Of a DNA stretch of 64,000 nucleotides, positions 26,601 through 38,200 are shown piece after piece. Position 1 is the stretch's first letter; every line of letters begins with the position of its first letter. The stretch comes from Bacteroidota bacterium. GTDB lineage: Bacteria; Bacteroidota; Bacteroidia; Sphingobacteriales; Sphingobacteriaceae. The stretch is from NCBI GenBank assembly GCA_023427985.1, contig JAEYZM010000008.1, positions 186,001 through 250,000 on the forward strand, in the 5' to 3' direction. The position numbers and the translations under genes are program-made. The notes under the pieces are model-generated. The model ran no database searches. It was not told the DNA's origin and saw only the letters and a list, made by a program, of their open reading frames with translations.

Positions 26601-29600
26601 CAAGTATATGGTAGTATGGGTTCAACAACATCGAATTATGGATGGGGTATAAAAGTGAATTCAAATTCACATTATAATACCATTAAAAACAATAAAATTT
26701 ATGTAAGTGATAGCACAAGTTCAACCAATTATGCTGGTATAGTATTCTCTGGTTCATTAACATCGGCAACTACGGCAGGGGTGTTTACATATAATAAAGT
26801 AATAAACAATGAAATCAATGGTGGTTATTATGGTGTAATTATCTATGGTACATCTGGGAATATAACAGGTACACGAGCTAATATTGTAGCAAATAATACA
26901 ATAAAGAGACCGTATTACTATGGTATATATATTGGTTATCAAGACAGTGTTTTGGTAAACAACAACAAAATTAGTAATCCATCGAGACCAATAATAAGTA
27001 CAACAAATTATGGTATTTATAATGTAGGTGCATTAAGATCGACCATTACGAACAACACCATTTCAGATTATTTCAGAGGAAATTTATCGACTTCAAATTC
27101 ATTCTATGGAATTGCATTTTCTGCTGCTGATAACACAGCAGGGAATATGAGTTTGGTTGCTAATAATGAAATTTATGGAATTGGAGCAAATGGTACACTA
27201 TATGGATTGTACAATTCAAGTAGTAATGGTATTCAGAATTATCATAACTCTATAAATTTTGATCACCCAACAGCTACATCGGGTGTTTCATATGGTGTAT
27301 ACCAAACAACATTGTCGACAGATTTGGAGTACAAAAACAATAGTATTTCAATTACCAGAGCAGGTGTTGGTTTAAGATATGGATACTATTTCGTAACTAA
27401 TACGACAGTAGCTCAATTAAATTATAATAATATTTATGTACCGGGCGGTAACGTAGGTTATTGGAGTGCTACAGCTTATTCAAGCTTAGCTTCATGGCAA
27501 ACTGCAAATGGTGGAGTTTTTGATTTGAATAGTATTTCTCAAAATCCATTGTATAATGGAAGTAGAAATCTAATACCACAAAACGGTACACCGTTAGCAT
27601 CCGTAGGGACTCCATTAACAAATGTTGTTTTTGACAGATTAGGTAATGTAAGAAGTGGTGTAGGTCCATTCATTGGTGCTTATGAAATCACTGGAGATTT
27701 TGCTGGACCACAAATGCAAGCTGGTCCTATTTCAAATACAACATCGGTTTCAAATTATACCGTTTCAAATATTTTAAATGCAACGGATGTTGCGGGTGTT
27801 GATACTACAATTGGTAACCGACCAAGATTATATTATAAGAGATCAAAGAATGCAAATACTTATGTTGATAATACATCGGCAAGTAACGGTTGGAAATGGG
27901 TAGAGGCTACCAACACAACAGCTCCATTTAGTTTTGTGATTGATTATTCAAAATTAGATAGTGCGGTACTAGTAGGAGATGTAATTGATTACTTCTACGC
28001 ATCTAAAGATTTATTAGGAAACACATCGATATATCCAGCATTAGGAAATGAAGACCCAACAAGTCTTGACTTAAGTGGAGTGGTGTTCCCTGTTTTTGGA
28101 TTCAATAATTACAACATAGGTACAGGTATTTCGGGAACTATTTTAGTAGGGACAGGTAATACATACACTAGTTTAACTGGAACTTCGGGTGTGTTTAATT
28201 ATATCAACGGAAATATTGTAAATGGAAATGTTGATATCGTTGTAACATCGGACTTAACAGAAACAGGTGCTGTAGCATTGGATCAAATTACCGAAACAGG
28301 TATTGGAGGATATACGGTTACTATAAAACCGAATGGTGATACTTTAAGGAATATCACTGGTTCTTTTGTTGGAGGTTTAATCCGATTAAACGGTGCCGAC
28401 AGAATTACGATTGATGGTAGTGGATCTGATACCGGTCAATATTTTAGAATACAAAACAATACCGCTACATCAAACAATGCAGCAATACAATTAATTAGTT
28501 TAGGTAATAATTTGGGATCTTCGAACATTACCATTAAAAACTCAATCATTGTTGCGGGTACAGGTGGTAATGCAATTGGTATCCACATTGGAGGTCCAAC
28601 AATTCCATACTCAGCAGGTTCATCTAATAAGAATATTACTATAACAGGTAATACAATATTCAGAGGATCTGTAGGTATTTATGTTGGTGGTGTAGACTCT
28701 GCAAAATCAGATAGCTTAATAATTACCAATAATATTTTAGGTACAGATGTTACGGCGGAGAACCTAAGATTATATGGAATGGCTTTAGAAGAAACTTCGA
28801 ATTCAAGAATTGAAGGAAATACAATTAAGAATATCATCAATACAGCTGCGCAACAAGGTTGGGGTATTGCATTATACGATGGTTTCGCAAACGGTATTAT
28901 CCGTAAAAATAATATCTATAATGTTTCATCAGGTTCAGGAGCATTTGCAGGAAGGGGAATTGAAATCATTTCTAACGCCCCAAATGAAAATATCTTAATT
29001 GAGAATAACTTTATTGCCGACATGAAAGGTGCTGGTTCTAATAATTTAAATTCTACGGGAGCAGTGGGTATTTCTGTCCGTGCAACTGGTGGGGTTAAAA
29101 TGTATTATAATTCAATTCATATGCCAAGTGTGTTTAGTGCTACTACTTCGAGTACAGCAACGAATTTTAGCGCTGGTATTCATATTGGTCCAAGTACTGG
29201 CGGTATTGAAATGATTAATAATTCAATTAGTAACACTAGGTTTAACTCTGCGGATACATCAACAGCTTATGCATTATATTCAGAAGTTGGTGATACATCG
29301 TATTTGACAGTAGATTACAATAATTATTATGTCCATAATTCACAAGGTGCTGTTGCATACTTCCCGAATACCGGAAACATTGCAGATTTAGCTGCCCTAA
29401 AATTAGCGACTTCAAAAAATACCAATTCAATAAGTGTATTCCCTAATTATATAAGTGATATTGATTTACATGCACAGGGTGTGGGTATGTATCAAAAAGG
29501 TACAAACATTGCTACTGTAAATACGGATATTGATGGTGATATAAGAAACGCAAGCACACCATGTATTGGTGCGGATGAGTATATTGTTCCACCAACAGAT

Positions 29601-32126
29601 TTGAAAATTGTTGATGTCATTTATCCGAACAATTATCATTGTGGACCTGCTTCAGACAGCATTATGGTTGTAGTTGAAAACTTTGGAACAGCAGTTCAAA
29701 CGGGATTCACAGTAAAAGCTAATTTATCACAAGCGGTTACTGCTAATTTGAGCAAAGTTTATTCGGGCAATTTGGCTGTAGGTTCAAAAGATACCATTAG
29801 TGTAGGGTATTATAATGCAAATGTTAACGATACATTAACCATTGAAGCTATTGTAGATGCAAGTGGCGATGCAGATCGATTAAATGATACTATTGTAGTA
29901 GATAGGATTTTATTACCAACACCTGTTGCACCTACATTAGTAAGCAATGATCCAGCATGTATAGGAGGACCAGCAACATTAGTTGTAAGTTCAGCGGCAT
30001 TAAATATTGAATGGTACGATCAAGCTACAGGAGGTAATTTGTTAGCAACAAACGATACATTAATTACACCTACAATAACTCGTACAGATACGTTCTATGC
30101 ACAAGCGAATAATTCGACAATACAATCCGGTACTGTAGGACCATTAAGTCCATCGGTTGTAGGCGCAAACAGTGGAACTGCAGCTGCGATTACTACCTAT
30201 TACATGGAATTCCAAGTGTTCCAAACAACCAAAATTGTTAGTGTAGATGTTTTCCCTACTGCAGCAATTGGTTCTAATGGAGGTATCGATATAAGAACTC
30301 CAGCGGGTGTGTCGATGGGTGTAACAAATTATGTTACAACAGTTACAGGTGGTAACAAACAAACAGTAAATTTAAATATTACATTAGAACCAGGAATATA
30401 TAGAATGGGTCAAATTCCAGCAATTACTTTATTAAGAAATACTTCTGGTGCATCTTATCCGTATACTTCTGATGCTATACACATTTTAAGCAATAATTTT
30501 GGAGCAGGATATTACTATTATTTCTTTAATTGGCAATTAGAAAGAGGAGTTCAAGGTTGTCCATCTGAAAGATTACCTGTTATAGTAACTACAACTCCAA
30601 GACCAAGTGGAGCAACAGTAGCACAAGCTAGTCCGTTCGATGGAGTATTTAATGCGGGTACTTTAGCGAATCCAGATGAGGCATGTTTAGCAGATACATT
30701 AACCTATTTGTTAACTCCGCCTACAGGATTTAATGCAGGAGATTTGGGTACAACTTGGTTGGTTTCTAATCCTCAAGTTAAAACAATAAATGGTGCGAAC
30801 CCAGCTGGTACGGTAAGTATTACAGGTTTAAATTTACAATATGTTGCAGCGGCAGGTGATTTGGATTCGACATTAGTGTTTACTGCGAAGGTGGTTAACA
30901 TTGCAACGGGTTGCGATAGTGATATTACTAGATATTTAAAAGTTAATACTGTGCCAAATGTTAATTTAGGTACAGATCAAACAGTATGTGCTGGTACACC
31001 AGTTATACTAGATGCTGGAAATGTTGGATCAACTTACTTGTGGAACACTGGCGAAACAACACAAACTATTAGTGTTGATACCGCAGGTACGTATACAGTA
31101 ATGGTTACAAATTCAGCGGGATGCTTTAGCATGGATACAGTAGTTATTAATACAATCACATTACCGGTTAAAAACTTAGGTCCAGATGTTGTGGTATGTG
31201 CGGGCACTCCAGTTACTTTAGATGCTGGTAATCCAGGAGCAACTTATCTATGGAATACAGGAGCTACAACTCAAACAATAAATGCATTGTCAAATGGTAT
31301 TTATATTGTTGAAGTAACAGCAGCTGGTGGATGTTCGGTTATTGATACAGTTGTAGTTACATTTAATGCTAATCCAGTTGTTAATTTAGGAAACGACCAA
31401 TTAATTTGTACTTCAGATATCTTAACACTAGATGCGGGTAATGTTGGATCAACTTATTTGTGGTCAACAGGTGCAACAACTCAAACTATACAAGTGAGTT
31501 TAGCGGGAACTTATTCTGTAACGGTAACAAATGCAAATGGATGCGTAAGTACAGATGAAGTAGTAATCACAAACAGAGCTGAACCAAATGCTACATTTAC
31601 AGACACAGCTCTAAACGGATTAAATGTTAAGTTTACAGCAGTTGTAGTTGCGGGTCATTCATATTCTTGGAACTTTGGAGATCCAACGAGTCCAAGCAAT
31701 ACATCGTTACAACCAACTCCAATACATGAGTTTACAGCACCGGGTACATATACTGTTACTTTAACCGTAACGAATGTATCTACTGGTTGTGTTAAAGTTG
31801 AAACAAGAACAATTACAGTTGTGTTCGTAGGTATTTCAAGTGCTAATAAAGAAACGTTTAATTTCTATGCGGCACCGAATCCATATGTGGGTTCAACTAA
31901 ATTGAATTTCAACTTAAACAAAACATCGATGGTTTCAATTGAGATGTATGATCTACTTGGTAGAAAAGTAAAAGATGTACAGAGCTTAACTGAAATGTCG
32001 GCTGGATCACATATCGTTGAATTATCAAACGAAAATGTTGAATTAGCAAATGGTGTTTATTTAGTTAAATTAAAAGTAGATGGTATTGAGAGTGTTATTA
32101 GAATTCAAGATAACTCTGTTCGATAA
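23637..32126 (+). CDS. Giant T9SS-secreted modular protein 2 (three beta-helices, CARDB-like, Ig-like x3, PKD)
   Basis: This exported protein has about 2829 residues. The ATG at 23637 begins a clear signal peptide (MKHSLRLILMFMF...NRTYAQ); the open frame extends upstream only to a TTG. Approximate residues: 26-220 beta-sandwich; 225-315 Ig-like; 320-782 beta-helix 1; 785-892 CARDB-like module (VNWSVNGVVQTPIAF...NPNGSIDANASNDT); 892-1352 beta-helix 2; 1355-1492 sandwich; 1492-1982 beta-helix 3; 1985-2094 second CARDB-like module; 2095-2322 Ig_7 (IEWYDQATGG) and a sandwich; 2440-2645 three Ig-like repeats of the LDAGNxGSTYLW type; 2645-2732 PKD with SWNFGDPTSPSNTSLQP; 2738-2829 T9SS type A sorting domain. 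Helix rungs repeat NNxIxxxxYGIYxxxS. Helix ends read TPDIGAYEF or TPCIGADEY. No catalytic motif was found. It was probably formed by duplication of a helix+CARDB unit shared with giant gene 3. Confidence 0.85.
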   Translation: MKHSLRLILMFMFLFNTLLLNRTYAQDWNIAVCSGGPPASTTSNLYGPMYSVATANATNRIAVIYPASQLSGLAGKSLSSVYFHRATASGSMAGTPSYKIYLKEVSNLDWGSTALDWATATTGATLMFDGNPAPIVGSSAGWKEFNFSSNFAYSGTQNLAVFLEYTNPTASAAIAWSYEYTAPCIVTTNNNTTKYTNNTTGTLPASLSTSNYRRPYIGFDFALVPCLGTPNAGLTISNKPINCTNDTVLLSLQNATEALNINYQWQESLDSNLWSNLITVNNDSVKVTSSTNKYYRCIVSCSGNADTSTPLFIRASSILNAGTYTLNSNLPTSGSNFNSFTDFTNALYCGTNGNVTLNVDSATYIGRVTFENILLDSTKKLTINGNGSKIIHTTDAQDLFGYVFGIVNSSYITVKNFTFELGATSTKGSPFFIQNSNNCIVENNIMLGDVNATATSYMGINISSNSNSTAGISTSAGNIIRNNDIVGGYYGVYLYGDLNNTGTAYGNIISNNTVRDFYIYGIYNYGADSTQIVSNDVHRLNRVAASTFYGIYLSGNSKSVNVTKNLVHDAFVNDPTVTSTTGGIYITSNDATLGREVYITNNSIYNIATSGTNYGIYNSGSDYINIYFNTIYFNNNLTTAGTTYGFYQSTLATGIDLKNNNISISKAGSAVKYCLYFNTATSTISSNYNNLFVDTSAAGAGAKVVAYRTSAFATLLDWQAANGAIYDQNSVSERSVFASSTVLVPNAPALNNIGLYIPSVLEDITGATRSVTPDIGAYEFTPVNDDAGLMAIVDPQGICPGPNVASARLRNYGAGVLSSVTVNWSVNGVVQTPIAFIGSLNPAADSLITLGSFNVVKGNLYTIRAWTSNPNGSIDANASNDTVEVAGLTSGLLDTVTVGGAGSDFATLSDLMNVLNANGICGPLTVDVNPAAGPYNEQLVIGNISGTSPTDTILFKGNGSVITWNSSISASRYTILLDGANYVTLDSFQVYGSMGSTTSNYGWGIKVNSNSHYNTIKNNKIYVSDSTSSTNYAGIVFSGSLTSATTAGVFTYNKVINNEINGGYYGVIIYGTSGNITGTRANIVANNTIKRPYYYGIYIGYQDSVLVNNNKISNPSRPIISTTNYGIYNVGALRSTITNNTISDYFRGNLSTSNSFYGIAFSAADNTAGNMSLVANNEIYGIGANGTLYGLYNSSSNGIQNYHNSINFDHPTATSGVSYGVYQTTLSTDLEYKNNSISITRAGVGLRYGYYFVTNTTVAQLNYNNIYVPGGNVGYWSATAYSSLASWQTANGGVFDLNSISQNPLYNGSRNLIPQNGTPLASVGTPLTNVVFDRLGNVRSGVGPFIGAYEITGDFAGPQMQAGPISNTTSVSNYTVSNILNATDVAGVDTTIGNRPRLYYKRSKNANTYVDNTSASNGWKWVEATNTTAPFSFVIDYSKLDSAVLVGDVIDYFYASKDLLGNTSIYPALGNEDPTSLDLSGVVFPVFGFNNYNIGTGISGTILVGTGNTYTSLTGTSGVFNYINGNIVNGNVDIVVTSDLTETGAVALDQITETGIGGYTVTIKPNGDTLRNITGSFVGGLIRLNGADRITIDGSGSDTGQYFRIQNNTATSNNAAIQLISLGNNLGSSNITIKNSIIVAGTGGNAIGIHIGGPTIPYSAGSSNKNITITGNTIFRGSVGIYVGGVDSAKSDSLIITNNILGTDVTAENLRLYGMALEETSNSRIEGNTIKNIINTAAQQGWGIALYDGFANGIIRKNNIYNVSSGSGAFAGRGIEIISNAPNENILIENNFIADMKGAGSNNLNSTGAVGISVRATGGVKMYYNSIHMPSVFSATTSSTATNFSAGIHIGPSTGGIEMINNSISNTRFNSADTSTAYALYSEVGDTSYLTVDYNNYYVHNSQGAVAYFPNTGNIADLAALKLATSKNTNSISVFPNYISDIDLHAQGVGMYQKGTNIATVNTDIDGDIRNASTPCIGADEYIVPPTDLKIVDVIYPNNYHCGPASDSIMVVVENFGTAVQTGFTVKANLSQAVTANLSKVYSGNLAVGSKDTISVGYYNANVNDTLTIEAIVDASGDADRLNDTIVVDRILLPTPVAPTLVSNDPACIGGPATLVVSSAALNIEWYDQATGGNLLATNDTLITPTITRTDTFYAQANNSTIQSGTVGPLSPSVVGANSGTAAAITTYYMEFQVFQTTKIVSVDVFPTAAIGSNGGIDIRTPAGVSMGVTNYVTTVTGGNKQTVNLNITLEPGIYRMGQIPAITLLRNTSGASYPYTSDAIHILSNNFGAGYYYYFFNWQLERGVQGCPSERLPVIVTTTPRPSGATVAQASPFDGVFNAGTLANPDEACLADTLTYLLTPPTGFNAGDLGTTWLVSNPQVKTINGANPAGTVSITGLNLQYVAAAGDLDSTLVFTAKVVNIATGCDSDITRYLKVNTVPNVNLGTDQTVCAGTPVILDAGNVGSTYLWNTGETTQTISVDTAGTYTVMVTNSAGCFSMDTVVINTITLPVKNLGPDVVVCAGTPVTLDAGNPGATYLWNTGATTQTINALSNGIYIVEVTAAGGCSVIDTVVVTFNANPVVNLGNDQLICTSDILTLDAGNVGSTYLWSTGATTQTIQVSLAGTYSVTVTNANGCVSTDEVVITNRAEPNATFTDTALNGLNVKFTAVVVAGHSYSWNFGDPTSPSNTSLQPTPIHEFTAPGTYTVTLTVTNVSTGCVKVETRTITVVFVGISSANKETFNFYAAPNPYVGSTKLNFNLNKTSMVSIEMYDLLGRKVKDVQSLTEMSAGSHIVELSNENVELANGVYLVKLKVDGIESVIRIQDNSVR

Positions 32127-32147
32127 TCATTTTGTATAAATTTGTTG

Positions 32148-32175
32148 AAAAAGGCGGTTTTTATACCGCCTTTTT
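32148..32175 (+). terminator. Terminator after giant gene 2
   Basis: AAAAAGGCGGT and ACCGCCTTTTT form an 11-bp stem with a 6-base loop and a T-tract, about 20 bases after the stop. Confidence 0.88.
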
Positions 32176-32206
32176 CTATTTATATCGACTTTTATAGAAA
32201 AATTAA

Positions 32207-32237
32207 TTGCATTAGCCCTTAATACTGAGTATTTTTG
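32207..32237 (+). promoter_or_regulatory. Promoter of giant gene 3 (TTG-N20-TATTTTTG)
   Basis: A -33 TTG (32207-32209) and a perfect -7 box TATTTTTG (32230-32237) are separated by 20 bases, the spacing expected for the Bacteroidota primary sigma factor. The leader to the ATG at 32281 would be about 37 bases. Confidence 0.65.
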
Positions 32238-32280
32238 GCAGTGTTTTTGTACTTACACAAGACATCTATATTAAATTACT

Positions 32281-35200
32281 ATGAAAAACATTTTTACCAG
32301 AGGGTTGATAGCCTTTCTATTGGTTATTGCTGTTACATTTAATTCTGATGCTCAGCAAATTGCTCAAATTGGTTCAGGTAACTCTATACCAACGAACACC
32401 TTGTTCAGCCCAGTTTACAGGTTTTCAGCATCATCATCAACAACTGCAGCAAAGAGTAATATCTTATTTACTGCAGATGAAATTAGTGCAGCTGGAATCG
32501 TAAATGGATCGATAATCTCGGCAATTGAATTTTACAAGACAAATGTTGCAAACTTTGCTATACCAGCGAGTAAGTTCGATGTTTATGTGGCGAATTCAAG
32601 CAATACCAGTTTGGCGACAACTACAACTTGGGCTTCAATACAATCGAGTCATACTTTAGTATATCAAAGCACTAGTTATAATTTTCCAGACAGCATAGGC
32701 TGGGTAAGAATTACGTTTAATACCCCATTCGTATATAACGGTGGAGGTATTGAAATTGCAACAGATTTAGCAATGACTGGTAATGGAGGAGCTACTGGCC
32801 CATTTCAGTGGCAATACACTTCTGGTACACCAACCGATAGAATAATAGGAATAACAGGAACAGGAACAACACTAAGTTCCACAACTTCTTCTTATAAGAA
32901 CAGGCCGAATATACGATTTGTATATAGCGGAACACCTTGTGTTAGTCCGCCAACCGCTGGAACAAGCATTGCATCGGAAACGTTTGTTTGTTCGGGTGCT
33001 AATGTGAATCTTCAAGTTCAAGGCAATTCATTGGGTTTAGGTCAGACGTATGTTTGGGAAAGTTCATCTACTGAAACCGGAACATATACTCCAATTTCGA
33101 CTTCGAATTCAGTTCCTTCATTTACGATAAACCCAACAAGTGATAATTGGTATAGATGTGCTATAACTTGTAGTGGACAAACTGTTTATTCAACACCAAT
33201 ACAAGTAAGAGTAAATTTAGGATTAAATGGAACCTTTACTATTGATAAAAGTTTAGCAACACAAGGAACAAACTTTAATTCTTTTACTGATGCAGTAAAC
33301 GCATTAAAGTGTGGTATAACAGGCCCAGTGGTATTCAATGTAAATCCGAATGTAGGCGAATACAACGAATATGTTGAGGTACCCAAAATTACAGGTGCTA
33401 GTTCTACAAATACAATAACTATTAATGGTAATGGCGCAACATTAAAATATTTAACAACTACAAGTGCTAATAGAGCAATCGTTAAATTAGTTGGTACAGA
33501 GTATTTAATTATAGATAGTTTAAATATTGAAGGCGAACGTGGTAGTTCAACTACTAAATACGCTTGGGGTATTCATTTTATAAATAATGCAAATAATAAC
33601 ATCGTAAGAAATTCTACAATTACAGTTAGCGATTCTACAACGAGCACTTCTGCGTATTTTGGTATCGTCTTTTCAGGAAGTAGTACAGGTTATACTACAA
33701 CTGATGTTTATAATAATAACATTATCGAAAACAATACCATTCGCGGAGGATACATTGGTATATCGATGTATGCAGGTAGTTCAAATACTGCAATTGGAAA
33801 TAAGATTTTAAACAATAAAATATATAATTTTTATTCCGATGGTATCAATGTTTATGGTACCGATTCTACATTCATAGAGGGTAATGATGTTTACAGAGAT
33901 GTACCTGTTTTAATTACATCTACTGCAGGTATTATTATCCGAGGAAATATTGAATTAGCCACCGTAAGCAAAAATAGGATTCATGATTTGTCGGGAGGAG
34001 TTTTAACTAATGCATCGATTTTAACGGGTATCGAAATTAATGGAGCAGATGCTGCAGTAGGTAGAGAAAATACAGTTGTAAATAACTTGATTTACAGCTT
34101 CAACAATTCAGGAACAAATTATGGTATTTATAATGCAAGTTCTAATGGTTGTAATATTTATAATAATACCATAGTTTTTAATTCCGAATTGCCTGTAAGT
34201 AGCATCACGTATGGTATTTACCAGCTAACTTTAGCATCGAATATTAATATTTATAATAATATTATTCAATTAACAAGAAATAGTACAGGAAACAGAATTG
34301 CTTTATACTTCGCCACGAATACTTCCACTATTAATTCTGATTATAATATTGTTCGATTAAGCGATACAACAAGTAATATTTATTTCGGAAGTTTTGGATC
34401 AGTTGCAACAGCAGGTAATGCAGTAAAAAGTATTGATGCTTGGAGATTGAAAGGTGACTCAACCTTTGATCAAAACAGTTATGCCGATAATCCATTCTTT
34501 TTAAACCCAGCAGCGAATGATTTTACACCTACATCGGCAGCTCTAGATAATAAAGGATTGGCAATTGCGGGTGTAACTACTGATTTCAATGGACAAACAA
34601 GAAGTGTAACCAATCCAGATATTGGTGCAATAGAATTTAATCCGCCTCCACCAGATGTGGGTGTATTTAGTTTTTCAGCACCTCAAATGCCATTAAGTCC
34701 GGGTTCATCGGATATAATTGCACGCGTAATAAATTATGGAGGTTCAACATTAACAAACTTTAATGTTAATTACAGTATTAATGGAGTACCTGGAACACCA
34801 ATTACCTATAATGGAAGTCTAGTACAACGAGATACAGCCATTGTTAATTTAGGTTCGTTTAATTTTATTGATGGTAGCACTTATGCAATTAAAGCTTGGG
34901 CTTATAATCCAAATGGTACCATCGACCCGAATGCATTTAACGATACAGCAATTACGAATGTTGTTGCATGTAATCCATTAACTGGTAATTATACCGTTAA
35001 TACAGCACAAGCGGTATCAAGTACTAATTTTCATACAGTATCTGATTTCATAAATCGATTAAAAAATTGCGGCATCGCAGGAGATGTCGTGTTAAATGTG
35101 GATCAGAATGTTGGTGTATTAAATGAAAGAATATTTATAAGTGATATACCAAATTTAAATGGTGTAAATACATTAACACTTAATGGTAACGGAGTAATTG

Positions 35201-38200
35201 TAACCGATACAATTTTAAGCACAGAAGGATTTACAAGATCTTTATTGAATATAAATGAATCTGAAAATATTACCATCAGAGGATTTGAATTTAAAATCGA
35301 TGAAGAAACGCAACAAGCGTATGTTGTAAACTTCAACAAATCGAAGAACATTAAATTCACGAACAATAAGGTTACAAGTCCAACGGCTACATCTAGTACC
35401 TTTGGTGCAATTGTATTAAACAATGCTATCAATTCTACAGCTACTACAGCTGGTGCAAATACATACATCACAATCGATAGCAATATTATTGAAGGTTCAT
35501 ACTACGGTATTATTGTAGCAGGAACAACAACAAACAATTTGCAGAACAAACAAATTTCAATTACAAATAATCAGATTACTGACTTTGGATATTATGGAAT
35601 TTACATGACTGCAAGTGATAGTAATATTATCAGTAATAATATTATCAGTAGACCGAATGCAACAAACAGTAATACGGTATATGGTATTTATATTGCATCA
35701 TCGGCACAAGATTTAAGAATTGAGAAAAACAGAATTCATAGTTTATTTAAATCGGCATTAACAAGTACAAGCACAAGTTATGGTATTTATTTATCGACAG
35801 GTGCAACACCTGGATTGAAGTACAACAAGGTATTAAACAATTTGGTGTACGGAATTGAAAATCAAGGTACAAACTATGGTTTGTATACAAGTACAAGTGG
35901 TAACATTTTTGCATATGGCAATACTATTGTACACGATAGCAAATTAACGTCAACAGGTCCATCATACGGTATCTATGTTTCAGGATCTGCGGCGAATTCG
36001 GAATTTAAAAACAACAATATCGTTGTAACAAAAAATTCTTCGGATCTTAAGTATGGTATTTATGTAAGTACAGCTGCTACAACAATTATTTCGGATTATA
36101 ATAACGTATACGTTCCACAAGGAAACTTTGGATATTATAATGGGGCTTTACGTGCAACGATTGGCGATTGGCAAACGGCAACGGTGAATAACGATTTAAA
36201 TTCTTATTCATTGAATCCATTCTCTTCTGTTGTAAATAATGGTCAATATATTCCTAACAATATTTTATTAGATGATAAAGGCACAAGTTTAGCTGATTTA
36301 ACAGACGATATAAATGGTGTGACTAGAGGAGTATTCCCTGACATGGGTGCATTTGAGTTTACAATTGTAAATGATGATGCAGGTATTACAGCATTAAGTA
36401 ATGGTGTAATTTGTTCGGGTAACACTTCATTAAATGTGCAATTGAAAAATTTTGGTGCTGCACAACTTACATCGGCTGTTGTGAACTGGTCTGTGAATGG
36501 TGTTGCACAAACGCCTGTTAATTTTACAGGAGCTTTAGATAACAATCAACAAACAGATATTGCATTGGGACCGTATAATTTCATAGCGGGTCAATCGTAT
36601 TCGATTAAAGTATGGTCGAGCTTGCCAAATACATTAGCTGATATTAACAATTTAAACGACACATTAACATTAACAGGCATACGTACTGGTATATCTGGAA
36701 ATTTTACAGTTGGTACAGCTGGTAATTTTAGCACAATTAAAAACGCATTAGATAGTATATCGATGTGGGGAGTATGCGGACCGGTAGTTCTAAATTTAGA
36801 ATCGAACCGAGTGTTTACTGAACAAGTTTTTCTTTCAAATATTAAAGGTTTAAATACTCTTAATACCTTAACTATTAAAGGTAATAACACGACATTGCGT
36901 CCAGTAATTACAAATACCAATGAAAGAGCGGTAGTAAAATTCTCAAATATTCAATACGTCGTATTAGATAGTTTAACTATAGAAGTTGCTTCGAATTCGG
37001 ATTATGGATATGCGGTGCAATTCTTACAAAACTCGCATAACAACACTGTTAAGAATTCAACAATAATTACAAGTACAACAAGTACAAGTTCTACAGCCTT
37101 TGCTGGGGTTGTGTTTAATGGAAGCGCAAATAGTATTTTGAGCAATAATAACAATGCGTTCAAAAACAACAAAATTGAAAACAATACGATTATTGGAGGT
37201 TATTACTCAATCGTATTATATGGTAATCCAAACGATATAGAATTATCAAAATCAAATGAGTTTAGAAATAATTCTATCAGAGATTTTTATACGTATGGTA
37301 TTTATGTTTATGCATCGGATAGTGCGATAATTTATGGAAATAATTTAGAACGACCTAACCGTACAAGTGTAACAACGGCAAATAACATTTACATAACTAA
37401 CCTAAGTAAAAATCTTAGAATATATAATAATAAAATTAGCAATTCATTTGGTGGAAACTTAACATCAACATCAGCCTTTTATGGAATATACTTTACAGGT
37501 AGTCCTGCAAATGGAATGAAAGAAAGTATTGTAGCTAATAACCTAATCTATAATCTAACTGGTAATGGCGCTCAATACGGATTATATTTAACAAATTCAG
37601 ATAGTATACAATTCTATCATAACACATTAATTTTTAACAATCAAGTTTCAAACACCGCAGTTATTAATGCTTTGTTACAATCGGGAACAACCGCATTACC
37701 AAACATTATTTTTAAAAACAATTTAATTTCTATCACTAGACCAGGAACTGGAAACAGAATAGGATTATATTTAACAGCGGCTGGTAGTAATGTACAATCG
37801 AATAATAACAATTTCTACATCAATGCAAATGGTGGAAATAATAATGTTGTTTATGCGAATTCAACTTTCTACTCTAACTTATCTGCATGGCAAGTAACAG
37901 GTCAAGATGCGAATAGTTATGCATTGAATCCTTCGTTTAGTATTCCAAGCCCAGGTGTATATCTTCCAAGTTCTGGCGCTTTAGACAATCAGGGTGTTTA
38001 TATTCCTTTTGTGGATAAAGATTTGAGGGACTCTGTAAGAAATATGGTTAGTCCGGATATTGGAGCATTCGAATTCACAGGTATAGCTCAAGATGCAGCA
38101 ATTCCTAGTATTGATTTCAGAGGATCGTGTCCAGGATTAACGGATATTAAAATTAATTTATTAAATGCATCTAGTAGTACACTAGACGATATTACTATCA